From Aphrocallistes beatrix (lineage: Eukaryota; Porifera; Hexactinellida; Sceptrulophora; Aphrocallistidae), in contig OY725495.1 in assembly GCA_963281255.1 (NCBI GenBank), positions 1,922,001 to 1,986,000 of the forward strand: 64,000 bases of DNA. The letters run 5' to 3'. The notes beneath the pieces were generated by a model. The model ran no database searches. It was not told where the DNA came from and saw nothing but the letters and a program-made list of their open reading frames with translations. Below are positions 10,020-20,480 of the stretch, piece by piece (position 1 is the first letter of the stretch; each line of letters opens with the position of its first letter). The translations under genes were made by a program, and so were the position numbers.

Positions 10020-11208
10020 GGCTTTAAACTGGATTTGTGGAGTAAGTACGGCCATAAATTCTCGTTTGGTTTTAAATCAGGGCTGCTTGATGGCCGATCG
10101 ATATTGCGGATACTATGGAAATCCTTGTAGGCTGTAGATAGTTTAGATATGTGAATACTTAAATTGTCTTCCTGAAGTTTCCAGTCATCTGGGTATAAAG
10201 GGTTAGCATTTTCAATTAGAAATTCATTGTGTACATTATAATACGAGGATCACTCGATAAGTTTTGTGCCTGGAGTAGTTGCTTCCATTTGTTTGTGTTG
10301 AAAATTCCTAGGATTATTCATCTACCTATTATTACTTGTATCTTTGGCTTTGAGTTAGATTGGACAAGTTTCTAAAATATGATGCCACATATAATGGAGT
10401 GTCTTTGTGGACTCCGACACATTTGCAAGCCATTTCCTATGGAATTTTATTTATTCTCTTTATGGAAAAATGATAGTTGGGAACAAACTTTGATAATTCA
10501 ATATATCAATGATGCGATATATTCACAATCCGGGGGGATTCTATGATTATCATATTTAAATTTCGTTTTCAAAACTTAAATAGATGTTCAAAGATATTCC
10601 AATTCAAAACTTGTGGTTGTATTTTCATAGATGCTAATCCAAAATATCTTGACAATTTCTTCATCACAATATTTTAGAAACTTGTCCGATTGAAATCAAA
10701 CTCAAAGTCAGAGATAATAATAGGTAGGTGAATAATCCTAGAAATTTTCAACAAAATCAAACGGAAGCAACTACTCCAGGCTCAAAACATATTGAGTGAC
10801 CCTCGTATACTTGTAAATTAAAATTTTCTCTGGAAATGTGGACAGGTGTATGATTTGCGAAGTTGAGGATTTGTTTCTGAGGCCCTTTTTCCAGATGTGC
10901 AAATTGCCCCTATGGAGCCAAATTGATCATTCGTGTTTTTTGGCTCAAGAAACTGTCGTTTTCTCATGGGTGGGCGTGATATTAGTAAACTAATCGCATT
11001 TCTTTTGAAAATCACATTTTAATTAAGGGTTCGCCTGACGGTTTCTTGGGACAGTTTTTTGGGACACATTCAGACTTCTTGAATTTTTTAAATTATTGGC
11101 CATCGATCGTAATGAGACCGTGGGGTTATTTTTAATAGATATAAACAAAGAGATCTTATCGTTTAAAGTAACTTTACACTTTTGACCAGGAGCTCTACTA
11201 TGTTGCAT
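10020..11208 (-). pseudogene. Tc1-like transposase, decayed and split by a MITE
   Basis: On the minus strand the relic starts near 11208 with MQHSRAPGQKCKVTLNDK (N-terminal helix-turn-helix area), passes NLKNSRSLNVSQKTVPRN (second HTH), and after the inserted MITE at 10244-10805 reads DDWKLQEDNLSIHISKL then RPSSSPDLKPNENLW. These correspond to the Tc1 blocks around the second Asp (QxDNxxxH) and WPSxSPDLNPIENLW. Several stops and frameshifts make it dead. It probably extends a little past 10020 to its lost terminus. Confidence 0.85.
10244..10805. mobile_element. Mariner-type MITE, ends CGAGGATCACTCGATAAGTT
   Basis: CGAGGATCACTCGATAAGTT at the left is answered by the inverse of CGAGGGTCACTCAATATGTT at the right, and TA is duplicated at 10242-10243 and 10806-10807. 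Inverted similarity runs well over 100 bp inward (TGCCTGGAGTAGTTGCTTCC and the ACTTGT..AAAATA region). Removing it rejoins the Tc1 transposase remnant in which it sits. Confidence 0.92.
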
Positions 11209-12049
11209 ATTTTCTACTTTAGCTACCCTTGATTTCGTGTATAAGACAGTCCAGTCCTCTTAGGGACATACATTTTGCTTTTTAGCTTCAATTGAAAGCT
11301 CAGTATTTGAAATAAGTTCAGCTACTCTCTCTCTACCCTCTCGCTGCATCTTACAGTTTCTTGGGAATAAAACAAATTCAGAGCCCCAAAACTTCAATAA
11401 AGGAAAAGCCATGCTGATATTAATTAAATTGGTTTTTGTTTACTGTCATAATTATAACCCAATCAATTCTAATGCACCAAATTACGCCTGAACTCGAAAT
11501 ATGCTTTGTTAATAATATTTTCTCTTGTGCAAATAATTGTGTGACAGACTGTATCTGAACTTTATCTATACTTTAGCTATGGTATAATGTTTTCCATTAT
11601 TTAGAATGTTATTGGAAAATTAATAATTGTTTGATTACTAGCTTGACAAAAAGCAACTTTACACTTGATATATTCATATTTTTTCATTTCGCTATGTTTT
11701 CTATTATTCCAATGTCTATTTATTTACTTCTATAGTTATTTCAATCGCTTTATACGAAATGCTTGAGGAATGAAGTAAAGATATGGGGTTTATTATGTAT
11801 AGAAAGCTTTTCTCAGATGTAAGTTTATTTGTATCTAGTGTAGCCTACCTATTTTATGTCATAATACTATAATATAAAGGTTGAATCTCTAAGGTAGAAT
11901 CTTTATATAATATGCCTTCCATATTGCTTGACCTGTACATAGAACTGGAAGATGTTGCTATGGAGTATATTCCGACAACCGTCAGAGCGCAATAAAAAAT
12001 ACAGTACTAGCTCATGGTAACGTTATACTATATGCATTCAATTTATTTA
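11209..12049. other. No gene recognised
   Basis: AT-rich sequence between the dead Tc1 element and the SINE. The first part may hold the 5' untranslated end and terminus of the Tc1 copy, but no clear terminal repeat was found. No open frame or motif supports a gene. Confidence 0.4.
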
Positions 12050-12183
12050 GAGTTTTTTCCCAATCATCATGTGCTTAGAATCTCATAGTGATTTTCCCTA
12101 ACAGCACCTAACTTTACCTTTAGCAAGATGACATCCTTAGTGCTTTCAGCTCACTAAGTTTCTGCAAGAGTGTATGCTCAGAT

Positions 12184-13254
12184 CAAGGCCTCTGAGAGAA
12201 TCAGAGAGCCCCGGGCCAATACTAGAATTTAGACTACAATTCCAATGAATGAAAACAGATAGGTGATCAATATTATACGATAATTCGCTGATGCTTCATC
12301 TAGTTGTTTTCTTCGTCTTTTGCTAACACCACTTTCTGATTTCCTTTTCATATCTAATAAAGTATACACTGCCTGGACTAAATAAAGTATTCATACTAAG
12401 CTATTTAGCGAGTAAAGGCCATTTAATCTGTAAGAGAGACGCTTAATTTAACTTCGAATACTTCACAATCGAATTACTCACTTTATAAACTTTCCACTCG
12501 TTTACTTTCCCATGTTAAACATTTTAGACTGTTCACCTCGTACCACCAATGCCATCATATACGTACAATGGTGGCAACTCGTGATGTATGTTATAGGGTT
12601 ACAAATTCCGAAAATACCAAAGTTGAAGGATGTTAAATGTTTGTAATGTAAGTAATTTGAAAGTAAAGGAAACGAATTTTTAGCTATATTTACTGTATTT
12701 TGTTACTAATTAAATGTTATTGACTTCACAAATGGATTAGTGTTACAACAATTTGTATTGAAAATATTGGGGTGTATGACTACTTTGTCCATGGAGTGCT
12801 TTGTTGCTACGTAGATGAACTGCTTAGCATGTCATGCCAAGTTTATGCCATGTTCATGCCAAAAGTAAGAAATTCTTGCCATTTTTATGTCAAAAATAAA
12901 AGGTTTATGCTAAGTTCATGCTAATAGTAAAAGTTCGTGCCATATTCATGTCACAAGTCAAAAGTTCATGAAAATGGCCAAATCTATGAACTTTGTTCAT
13001 GATATGGCAACATTGATGGAGTGTAATATAATAAAAATGTACTGAGTTTTCACTAAATGTTGAAAACACAGTTACGATTATAAGTTAACAACACTACATT
13101 GTTTGTAGTGTTGTCCAAATATTGTAAAATAGAATATATAATTAATTATTATCATGAACCCTGTCTACTTTTCTGAAACCTTGGAGGATTTGGCCCGGGC
13201 CTCCAACCCTTGGAGTTGGAGGCCCGGGACAAATTGCCCTGCTGGCCCCTCCTA
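12184..13254. mobile_element. hAT-type non-autonomous element with 8-bp TSD GCTCAGAT
   Basis: GCTCAGAT is repeated exactly at 12176-12183 and 13255-13262. The left end reads CAAGGCCTCTGAGAG, the right end read inward is TAGGAGGGGCCAGCAGGG, with GCCCCGGGCC / GGCCCGGG further in. The interior (1.07 kb) has no transposase frame. It contains a degenerate series of CATGCCAA/TTCATGCC motifs at 12830-13010. The 8-bp duplication with a CA/TA-start end is diagnostic of the hAT superfamily. Confidence 0.88.
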
Positions 13255-13303
13255 GCTCAGATTACATTACCGAAGCGATCTAATTGAAAGCAAAATATAA
13301 ATG

Positions 13304-13374
13304 ACTTGGGCGAAGTTAGAACCCCTGACCTAAGTCTTGGTGTTGAAACGCCAAAACCACTGCACCACCCAAGC
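13304..13374 (-). repeat. tRNA-like head of the SINE (pol III A and B boxes)
   Basis: Read on the minus strand it begins GCTTGGGTGGTGCAGTGG and ends CGCCCAAGT. The first seven bases pair with the last seven (one G-U). TGGTGCAGTGG fits the A-box consensus fully, and GGTTCTAACTT fits the B box with mismatches. It is 71 nt long. The weak B box and anticodon arm argue for a tRNA-related SINE head rather than a working tRNA gene. Confidence 0.72.
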
Positions 13375-13489
13375 AGACTAGTTCTAACGAGTTCCAACTA
13401 CTAAATTGTTTAGATACTAGAAGCCGGCGGTCAGAGAGAGTTAGGAGAACAAAATTTATAGGGGAAGCACCAAAAACCCCGAATACGCT

Positions 13490-13870
13490 TTTTTTTGTAA
13501 ATCAGCAATAAAATCAGGTTACACGACATCGAAAATCGAGTGTTCCTACTTTTACCGTATAAGGATATGAAACAACTTGGAAATTTTAAGCCTTCTATCA
13601 TAAACCAATTTGACTTTTGTATTTTGAAGACAGTCGATTTTGAAAATTGAAGTTCCGAGATATAGTGATTTTAGCTTCAAATATTTACAATATTGCGAAA
13701 TTCGTCATAAAGAGTAATTGAACAAAGCATATATTCGCATTTCCGCCCTGATTTTAATCTATTCGAACAAACTTTGGAGAAAATATCAAAAATACAATGA
13801 AAGTCCACAAATTTCCTTGAAGACCCTAATCCCTAATATTTTCAGATAATTGTGAGTAATAATTCATATA
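13490..13870. repeat. Dispersed repeat, copy 1 of 2 in the window
   Basis: Aligned with 54260-54640: both share AAAATCGAGTG, a GATATGGAACAA-like block, CTTTTATTTT around AAGACT, GAGATATAG, and CCACAAATTTCCTT near the end. Similarity is patchy but collinear over about 380 bp. It has no coding capacity and no visible terminal repeats. The CACAGCCTACG repeat follows immediately at 13873. Confidence 0.7.
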
Positions 13871-14184
13871 CACAGCCTACGTAACTATAGCCTATTCACG
13901 GTAAGAATTTTACCTCACCATGGATTACTTCAAGTCTAATTTATAAACAAACTATAATGTTTGAAATAAATTTAACTACGATAAAATGCAATGTATAATA
14001 TAGGATAAGTATCATTGTTATTTTATATTCTATTACCTACAATATTTCATACATTTTCATCCTACTAGGAATTCCCAATTTATTCATCAACACGAACATT
14101 TTTTTTAGCAGTAAGCCAAATAGGTGTAGTGTAGCCAACTTCTGCTCCAATTACGTTCCAGTGTTTGAAATGTTGAATCTAAGG

Positions 14185-14370
14185 TAATGAGTGGCGAAGG
14201 TTTCTCCATAGAGATGATGCATGGAAATTGCCGAGAGTCTTCATCTGTGCGAGACATTACTGTGAGGAAGAGATATACTACTTCACTTTGATATTCCCCA
14301 GGGTGACGGTAAAGTAATGAAAGTTTTCAGAAAACCTGGTCTTCGGAAAATGCCAAGCTCATCAATCTTC
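14185..14370 (+). pseudogene. THAP-domain fragment
   Basis: THAP domains are C2CH zinc modules that bind DNA and are common in transposases (P-element type) and host regulators. This stretch reads EWRRFLHRDDAWKLP, then VFICARHYCEEEI with the closing C-x2-H pair, and after indels PGLRKMPSSSIF, resembling the AVPxIF box that ends the domain. The N-terminal C-x2-4-C pair was not located, and stops interrupt it, so it is a partial dead copy. It is followed within 300 bp by an unrelated gypsy integrase piece. Confidence 0.6.
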
Positions 14371-14629
14371 ACTATTATCCTTCATATTTAAGTGTGAATT
14401 GGGACTTTCAATAGTCATACATCCTGAAGAAGCAGCCGAACAAGTCGGCGAAGAAGACGAGGCTATGGGATAGCATGGAACTGGTGATATGGAGGAGTTT
14501 ATAGATGGGTTAGATGAATATAGCACTGCAGATGACCTGGACTGCGTTAGCAAGTTTATTGTGGTGAGAGCGCTTAAAAAAAGTCAGCTGAAGGTATGCG
14601 AGCACCTCACATCTTCCAGACAGATAACG

Positions 14630-15040
14630 GGGGTTAATTTACTTCTCACATTACGTCGAAGCAATCCCGTAGAAATACCAGACCGCCACATCCATCGTTA
14701 ACGCATTCATGGAAGGTTGGGTCAGTCGTAGACATGGCGTACCAAATATTATGGTCACACATCAGGGAAATAATGTGGATGAGTTAGCGGTGTACGAACT
14801 GTGCCACGACTTAGGGATTACTAAACGTCACACTACACGGTAATACCCGGAGTCCGATGGGATGACCGAAAGACATATCGGCTTCGTTAAACAAGTGATT
14901 CGTTGCTTGATGCTAAAACGCCACCGGTTGGTTCCTGGTCATCGTTGTTCCAAGATATTACTTTCTACGGCAATAATCTGCTGGACAACGCATCGAATAA
15001 ATTATCTCCACAAGTGCACCCAATCGGGGGAAGCATGATC
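14630..15040 (+). pseudogene. Ty3/gypsy-type integrase core fragment
   Basis: Across frame changes the plus strand gives YFSHYVEAIPV, FMEGWVSRHGVPNIMV, then THQGNNVDELAVYELCHDLG, ITKRHTTR, YPESDGMTERHIGFVKQ. These are the integrase core blocks around the second and third acidic residues (usual DQG, HPQSDG..ER). The expected catalytic Asp in DQG is His here, and a stop interrupts TR-YPES. No LTRs are seen, so this is a decayed internal fragment. Confidence 0.85.
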
Positions 15041-15563
15041 AAGGCAAGAAAAAATCCAACATTGATTGGGTTATGATTAATACAAGCGCGCTTCGCTTGC
15101 TTGCGCTGCGCGGCTGGCGGACAATTCGTGTCCGCCGGAGGCTCCCTTCGGTCGCCTGGAGGTACATTGGTTAATTAAACGGGATGTATCATCTCTAAAT
15201 ATGTCCATCTTAAAAAACACCAAATTTGTCAATTTTTAAAATTTTGATGAGTAATGATGACGTCATAGCAAAGTGTTGAGTCATCATTTTTTGATGATAG
15301 GTGAGCGTGTTAGGATACAGATTCTATTAAAATTTCAGCCTTCTATCTTCTATAATGGCTGAGTTATGCACGAATAACTGTGTTGCTTAACTTTTAAAAA
15401 TGTGACAATGACGTCATAATTCCATGATGAGTCGACATTTTCCTCTGAGCTCAGAACTTACTGGAGCCATAGCCAAAAGACTCCCACATGCCAAAAATCA
15501 GCTTTCTGTGTCGGGCAGTTTCTTCAATCAATTCGTTACAGATATATATATATATATATATAT

Positions 15564-15692
15564 GTTGCAGTCAGAATGCGTTTCCAGTCGAAACGCGTTT
15601 CAACTAGTCGAAACGCGTTTCGACTAGTCAAAATGCGTTTCCACTGGAAATAGAATATCATGGGTTATTTTTAACTTCAGTGTACTAATTTT
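15564..15692 (+). repeat. Left TIR of the 4-kb element: alternating palindromes
   Basis: The TIR alternates the 12-bp palindrome GAAACGCGTTTC with the 8-bp palindrome GACTAGTC (some copies degenerate), then ends in unique sequence ATCATGGGTTATTTTTAACT. The CpG-bearing ACGCGT cores stand out in this AT-rich, CpG-poor setting. Confidence 0.92.
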
Positions 15693-15789
15693 AATTAAAA
15701 TGGTGACTTTATATTTAAATTACCAGAATTTAGTTCCTTGTTCACATATCTGTTGAATATATCTTATATGCAAGGTTGAGTCAAATCAA

Positions 15790-16480
15790 TTTGATTTGAA
15801 AAAAACTTCATTTTTTGATTTGATTTGATTGAGTTGGTTAATAAGAAATGATTGAGTTGATTGATCTGAATGTTGTCATTGAATAAAATAGAATGATCTG
15901 AAATTTCATTCAAATTAATTGAATTGAATTGAATTGAGTTGAATTGATTTGAATTGATTTGATTTGATTTGAATTGAATTGATTTGAATTGATTTGAACA
16001 GATTATAATTGATTCGAGTTATCTGAATTGATTTTTATTTGAATGACCGTATATACTCGAATAGTTGCCGGCCCTCGAACCATTCCCCTCCAAAAAGAGA
16101 GTTCTAAATTTCTTGGTTCACTCTTGCGGTTATATTTATCGAAAGTTCTCTTGCATATGTATTGTGAAACATTTATTTTTCTTCAGGGGCTAAATGCTAA
16201 ATGGGGCTAAAAATTATCTACTACGAATTGAATTAAATGATCTGAATTGAATTGAATTGAATTGAATTGAATTGATTTGATTTGAATTGATTTGAATTGA
16301 ATTGAATTGAATTGATTTGAATTGAATTGAGTTGAATTGATTGATTTGAATTGAATTGAATGATTAAAATGAATGAGCTGAACGATTTGAATAAGCGCAA
16401 ATGATTGAATTGATTGATCTGAAGTGTTTTATGTAAATGATCAGATGCAATATTACAAAAAAATAATTCAAATAATTGAG
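15790..16480. repeat. (TTGAA/TTGAT)n pentanucleotide microsatellites
   Basis: Two arrays, about 15790-16045 and 16205-16480, of mixed TTGAA, TTGAT and TTGAG units are separated by about 160 bp of non-repetitive sequence. The open reading on the minus strand across the second array is low-complexity (QFNSIQFNS) and not a gene. Confidence 0.95.
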
Positions 16481-17270
16481 TTTGACACAACCTTGCTTAT
16501 ATGGTAGATGATTAATATTTTCCTTATTGTTTCACCACATATTTTTTTGCCCATTCACTGTGTTCAGGTAATTTGTGAGAATTGATAACAGTATGTGTTT
16601 ATAAATGTTATATTTGAAGAATAATATTATAATAATATAATCTCTTAATCTACATTCTCCCTATGTATTTCGATTTCTTAATTGATCAGAATCCATATAT
16701 GGAACTAGAGTCATTTTTAAATTTATAAATAGCATGTGGATGAATATTTTTTTACAACCGAGACTCAAGATGAACATGGAATTGTTATTGATTGCCAGAA
16801 GCGAGAGGTTAGTTGTAGACTAGTCATAACCGTAGCCACCGGTACTGTAGGTCCGATTCAATCTGACCACTTTTGAAGAATTTTATACCAAAAGCATCAT
16901 TTGTTACAGTCGGACTGGTTTCAACTGGACCACCTTTTGTTCCAACCGGACCACTTGAAACCTGATGCCTACGGCCTTGCTAGTAGTATAGTAAGACCAC
17001 TACTGTTAGTAGTAAACCTGTTTCCGCTCCTCAAATATCTCTTGTGAGGACACGGACACCATTTCATTATCATAATCTCATTATTTAATTACACGTATAT
17101 CAATTACCTTGCAAAAATATTGCTACTGACATCCTATGATATACAAGTGTACTAGTACAATTTAACATCGTTAATTAATGAAATAGATACATTCTTAAAT
17201 GCGTTGAATAGTTAAGATCCAACAGAAAGGTTCAATATTTCGATTTAGGGTCAGTTATGGCAAGGTGGCA

Positions 17271-17613
17271 CAGAGTTGCACGCGGGCCGAAATTTGTAAT
17301 CGCGACCCGCAATTTTAAGTTAATCCGGCCCGCAACTAAATTATTCGCCCCGCAAAAAGCCCGCATAAATATTTTTGGCCCACTTTGTAAGTTACTAACT
17401 ATAGAGATACACTTAGGGAATCCTTTTATGGGAGTGAGTTTCTGCAAGCACAAATAAGTGGAAATTAACAAAGTTCCATTTACGTAAGTATTCCTTAATT
17501 GGTACTTCGTGACAGTTAAAAACATCGTCTCGGTTGTCATCGCGGGGAGCCCTGCCAATATTTCCGGTCCGCGGAGCCCGCAAACTATTATATTCGGCCC
17601 GCGTGCAACTCTG
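17271..17613. mobile_element. hAT MITE with 8-bp TSD AGGTGGCA
   Basis: The ends CAGAGTTGCACGCGGGCCG and its exact inverse CGGCCCGCGTGCAACTCTG are flanked by AGGTGGCA at 17263-17270 and 17614-17621 without mismatch. The 343-bp body is rich in GCCCGC / GCGGGC motifs, likely subterminal binding repeats. The perfect TIRs and TSD indicate a young insertion. It lies inside the 4-kb element. Confidence 0.96.
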
Positions 17614-18399
17614 AGGTGGCACCTAAAGGTGGAAGAAAACTTCAGTAACAGAAACTTTTACTCCTGTTCCGTTCATTTTTGCTATTAAATTCTTTTCGGA
17701 ATTTTCAAGAGAAATAGAGACTTAGCTAGCAACATATCTCAAAACCTTATTAATATGGATGGTGAAAATTTACATTTCCTCCATATAGAAACACAATCCT
17801 TAATCTTATGTTTTGTATGAGCAACCAAAGTTTAGACATTGTTCTAGTAGAAATTTGACATTAAATACAGTACAAATTTAGATGCGGGCAGGGCGGCTGA
17901 AGCAAGTTTCCAACAAACAGTGACCATATTATGTTCTTTTCACGAACCTAGATAAATATATGCAATTCCCCGCTCCAAAAGACTAGGGGATTATGTCCCT
18001 ACATGGTTAATATTTGAGGAGTATCGGAAGCATGCCATTAGTCCGAAAGCATTTTGCTCATGCGCGTATGCAGACAGTTGAGAAGAAACGCGATAAGAGC
18101 AACCTGTAATTTCTGTGGTCTTGATGAATTCAAGATGATTACTATTTTATCCATCTAGTATTCCAATATTCCTTAACAACAATGAAATTGACACTGTTAA
18201 CTTGTTAATTGTTCTCAGCGATATATTGTCCAAAAATAGGTCAAATGATAAATGTATAACCGAATATTCGTCTAGATAATCGATCCATATTAAGCCTTCT
18301 CAAAACAGCCTACCCTAGTCCCTCTTCGTACCACCCCTAATTAAGTCTAATGATGACTAAATAAATAAATTTATCCCCTAAATATTGTCTAAATAAGAT

Positions 18400-18865
18400 T
18401 GATGTTCTTAAATTCCCCACCGTTATCGCTCTGTAGAATGTGCGGTGGTCCCAACAAACAAAATACGTCTAGAAGATTATCAACGACTTCTCGTGCTGAC
18501 TTGCTCAAATGAGGGAGCATAACAAATTTGGTAAGGTGGTCCTGATATGCCATTAAGAAGTTGTATGGTCTGTTAATTTCTGGTGTATTTTGCAGTTCGA
18601 TTAGGTCAATTTGGCCCCTCGAAGCAATATCTGAACACGTATTGGTTTTGTGACCGTAGATTTCAGTTGCCTTTTACATTTCTGAAGTTCGCACTCACTA
18701 CACGATTTGATAAATAATTGGACCACTTCTTTGGAAATTCCGGAATACTTCTGTTTAAGCACTACTGACATCCGGTCTCTTCCAAATTGCCTTTCTCCCT
18801 CAGTGTGGACAGCATTTCGAAGAGCGATTCTTTGGATACGACTCTCAATAGATCCTGTGAGTTTA
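18400..18865 (-). pseudogene. KRBA2-like (gypsy-derived) integrase relic
   Basis: On the minus strand an open stretch of about 150 codons, with one small disruption, reads SIESRIQRIALRNAVHTEGE, LKQKYSGISKEVVQLFIKSC, then SECELQKCKRQLKS (the C-x2-C of an integrase zinc finger), DLIELQNT, AYQDHLTKFVMLPHLS and LGPPHILQSDNGGEF. The first Asp (DLIEL) and the second (SDNGGEF) of the DDE triad are present; the third Glu region is lost beyond 18400. The blocks closely parallel the relic at 35628-37133. It is the only coding trace in the 4-kb element and may be its original transposase. Confidence 0.8.
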
Positions 18866-19429
18866 GCACTCGACTATATAGGAATTTAACAGATTGTGAC
18901 TGTTTTACTACATATTTCTTCTTAATATTGTAGTACCTTTGGCTATTAGCTCCGATTAGCTCTTAGAGGCCCAGAATAAATGCGGATGATATCTGTAATC
19001 TGAGCTGAACTGAGGACAGACTGATATGATTCAATGGAATTGTTGAATTTTTCCCGAGGGGATATCATGACTGCGATTGTATTGTCTTTTGTTATAATTT
19101 TCTGTATTTATCTTCTCAAGAAATAAATGCCTAAATGTATTGCCCCATAAAGTTTGTCCAATTGACGTATTTAGACAGCTCAAACTAATCCCTTCAGCTG
19201 TCTTTGCTGCTATTCCGAAACCGTCTTCGCGTGATACGTAATTGAATATGACCAGTTTTGATAACCATAATGTTCTTCTTTATTATATGTTTCGATTACG
19301 AATTGATTGCGAAGTTTGGGAATGAGCATAACTTATTTTAATGAATAAATACAATTTGAATCCTAAAATTATATCGTTATCGTGATGAAAACATGATATT
19401 TTAAGGCTTTCAAACACTTAAAATTAGTA

Positions 19430-19576
19430 CACTGAAGTTAAAAATAACCCATGATATTCTATTTCCAGTGGAAACGCATTTTGACTAGTCGAAACGCGTT
19501 TCGACTAGAAAGTCAGTCAAAACGCGTTTCGACTAGTTGAAACGCGTTTCGACTGGAAACGCATTCTGACTGCAAC
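19430..19576 (-). repeat. Right TIR of the 4-kb element
   Basis: This is the inverse of 15564-15692 with one extra palindrome unit (an AAAGTCAGTCAAAACGCG segment near 19510-19530), so the two TIRs differ in the number of GAAACGCGTTTC units. It ends CATTCTGACTGCAAC next to ATATATAT. Confidence 0.92.
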
Positions 19577-19679
19577 ATATATATAAACAAACAATAATCG
19601 AGTTTTAATTGTAAGGATGAAGGACTATTCGTATACTACATGTTAGTTTGTAGTAAGAGAACTATCACAATTTTCCACC

Positions 19680-19823
19680 TCTTTTGTATTAATATTCATT
19701 ACACTCCATTAAATTTCAGCAAAATATAGAGATGCTATACAGTTTGTATTTTGTACATAAGTCTTGAAGTAATCCATGGTTAAATACCGTGAAAATCCTA
19801 TAGTTACGTAGGCTGTGATTCAT
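19680..19823 (-). repeat. Dispersed CACAGCCTACG repeat, inverted copy
   Basis: Inverse of the segment at 1321-1436 (AATCCATGGTTAAATACCGT, then CTATAGTTACGTAGGCTGTG). It follows about 60 bp after the TC terminus of HLE copy 2. Confidence 0.75.
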
Positions 19824-20480
19824 ATATATCTACGTCATCACATGACTATTGATTTAAAACAACATTCGATAGTAAGCAATGCAATTATTTATTAATGAAT
19901 TATATTGTCCATTCCGTTTAGTATTGTTACTTTTTAATCGAGACAACCGCTTAATCGGCCCACTTTAGGCAGGCCCGGAATAGGGTATAGCTCTCAAACC
20001 TAGAAGCTAATACAAAATATTCTCTGTTGATAGGGTTCTCCTCTCCTCATCGAGGCATATGTCCTCTCCCCGATGTGAGGTATTGAACGGAGTATATGTG
20101 TATTTTAGGTAATTTTGAAGTCATTGGTATGTAATTATTTAAAATCATTTCCCAAAGGGATGTTTGTGGAACCTATATCTCATCATATATATTTATTTAA
20201 GTTTTAATTGATATTTTTCTTTTTATGTTTGACATCAGCGTCTTTCGCGATTAGATAGGCTTATGCCCGAGCCATATCCATAAATATTCACCACTCAAAA
20301 ACGAATGTTCGGATCTGAATACTGTTTTTTTAATGATCAAATTTTATTTTTGATAAGCGCACTTGCGTTGCACAGCCCGCGAACATTTTGTTTTCAGAGC
20401 TGGATCCTGGGAATATAAATGAATTATGAAGCCTATACGAGTGAAAATATTGATATCTTCACCTTCCTGTTTCAAATATA
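19824..20480. other. No gene; diverged repeat at 20290-20400
   Basis: A stretch containing AATGTTCGGATCTGAA, a T-run and AATGATCA resembles 55340-55440 (AATGGTCGGATCTGAAC, T-run, AAATGATCA), so it is probably another old dispersed repeat. Nothing else was recognised. Confidence 0.4.

Larger units (their letters stand above)
12050..13380 (-). repeat. tRNA-derived SINE, split by a hAT MITE
   Basis: On the minus strand the order is a tRNA-like head (13374 to 13304), a linker to 13263, then the body continuing from 12183 (ATCTGAGCATACACTCTTGC, then AACTTAGTGAGCTGAAAGC) to about 12050. A 1071-bp hAT MITE with a perfect 8-bp target duplication separates the two halves. The body matches the fragment at 5345-5440, which confirms a dispersed family. 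Transcription would have relied on RNA polymerase III promoter boxes in the head. Confidence 0.75.
15564..19576. mobile_element. 4-kb element with palindrome-built long TIRs and a KRBA2-like integrase relic
   Basis: The two ends, GTTGCAGTCAGAATGCGTTT and its exact inverse, extend to TIRs of about 130-147 bp. The element lies within a TA tract, so any target duplication is masked. It contains pentanucleotide arrays (15790-16480), a later hAT MITE (17271-17613) and, on the minus strand at 18400-18865, a zinc-binding plus integrase-core relic. Known TIR elements with integrase-type transposases include Ginger and Polinton/Maverick groups. The end sequence does not match the Ginger or Polinton start signals known to me, so classification is open. 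Confidence 0.8.
15082..19617 (-). mobile_element. HLE copy 2, split by a 4-kb element in its TA tract
   Basis: Segment 15082-15563 carries the GC-rich head (ACAAGCGCGCTTCGCTTGCT), both CRE-containing blocks, AATCAATTCGTTACAG and a TA tract. The other end, 19577-19617, resumes with ATATATATAAACAAACAATA and the conserved terminus ATCGAGTTTTAATTGTAAGG. Joining the two gives a copy of about 520 bp. The interrupting element occupies 15564-19576. Confidence 0.88.

Noticed and set aside
13304..13374. Functional tRNA gene on the minus strand
   Set aside because: The acceptor-like stem and A box are good, but the B box departs from consensus, the anticodon arm is poor, and the sequence is joined to a dispersed SINE body.
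16233..16490. 85-codon minus-strand open frame
   Set aside because: It is the translation of the TTGAA/TTGAT pentanucleotide repeat (Asn/Ser/Ile/Gln/Phe periodic), not a gene.
15564..19576. Polinton/Maverick virus-like element
   Set aside because: Long TIRs and an integrase fit loosely, but the element is only 4 kb, does not start with AG, and shows no polymerase, packaging ATPase, protease or capsid gene.
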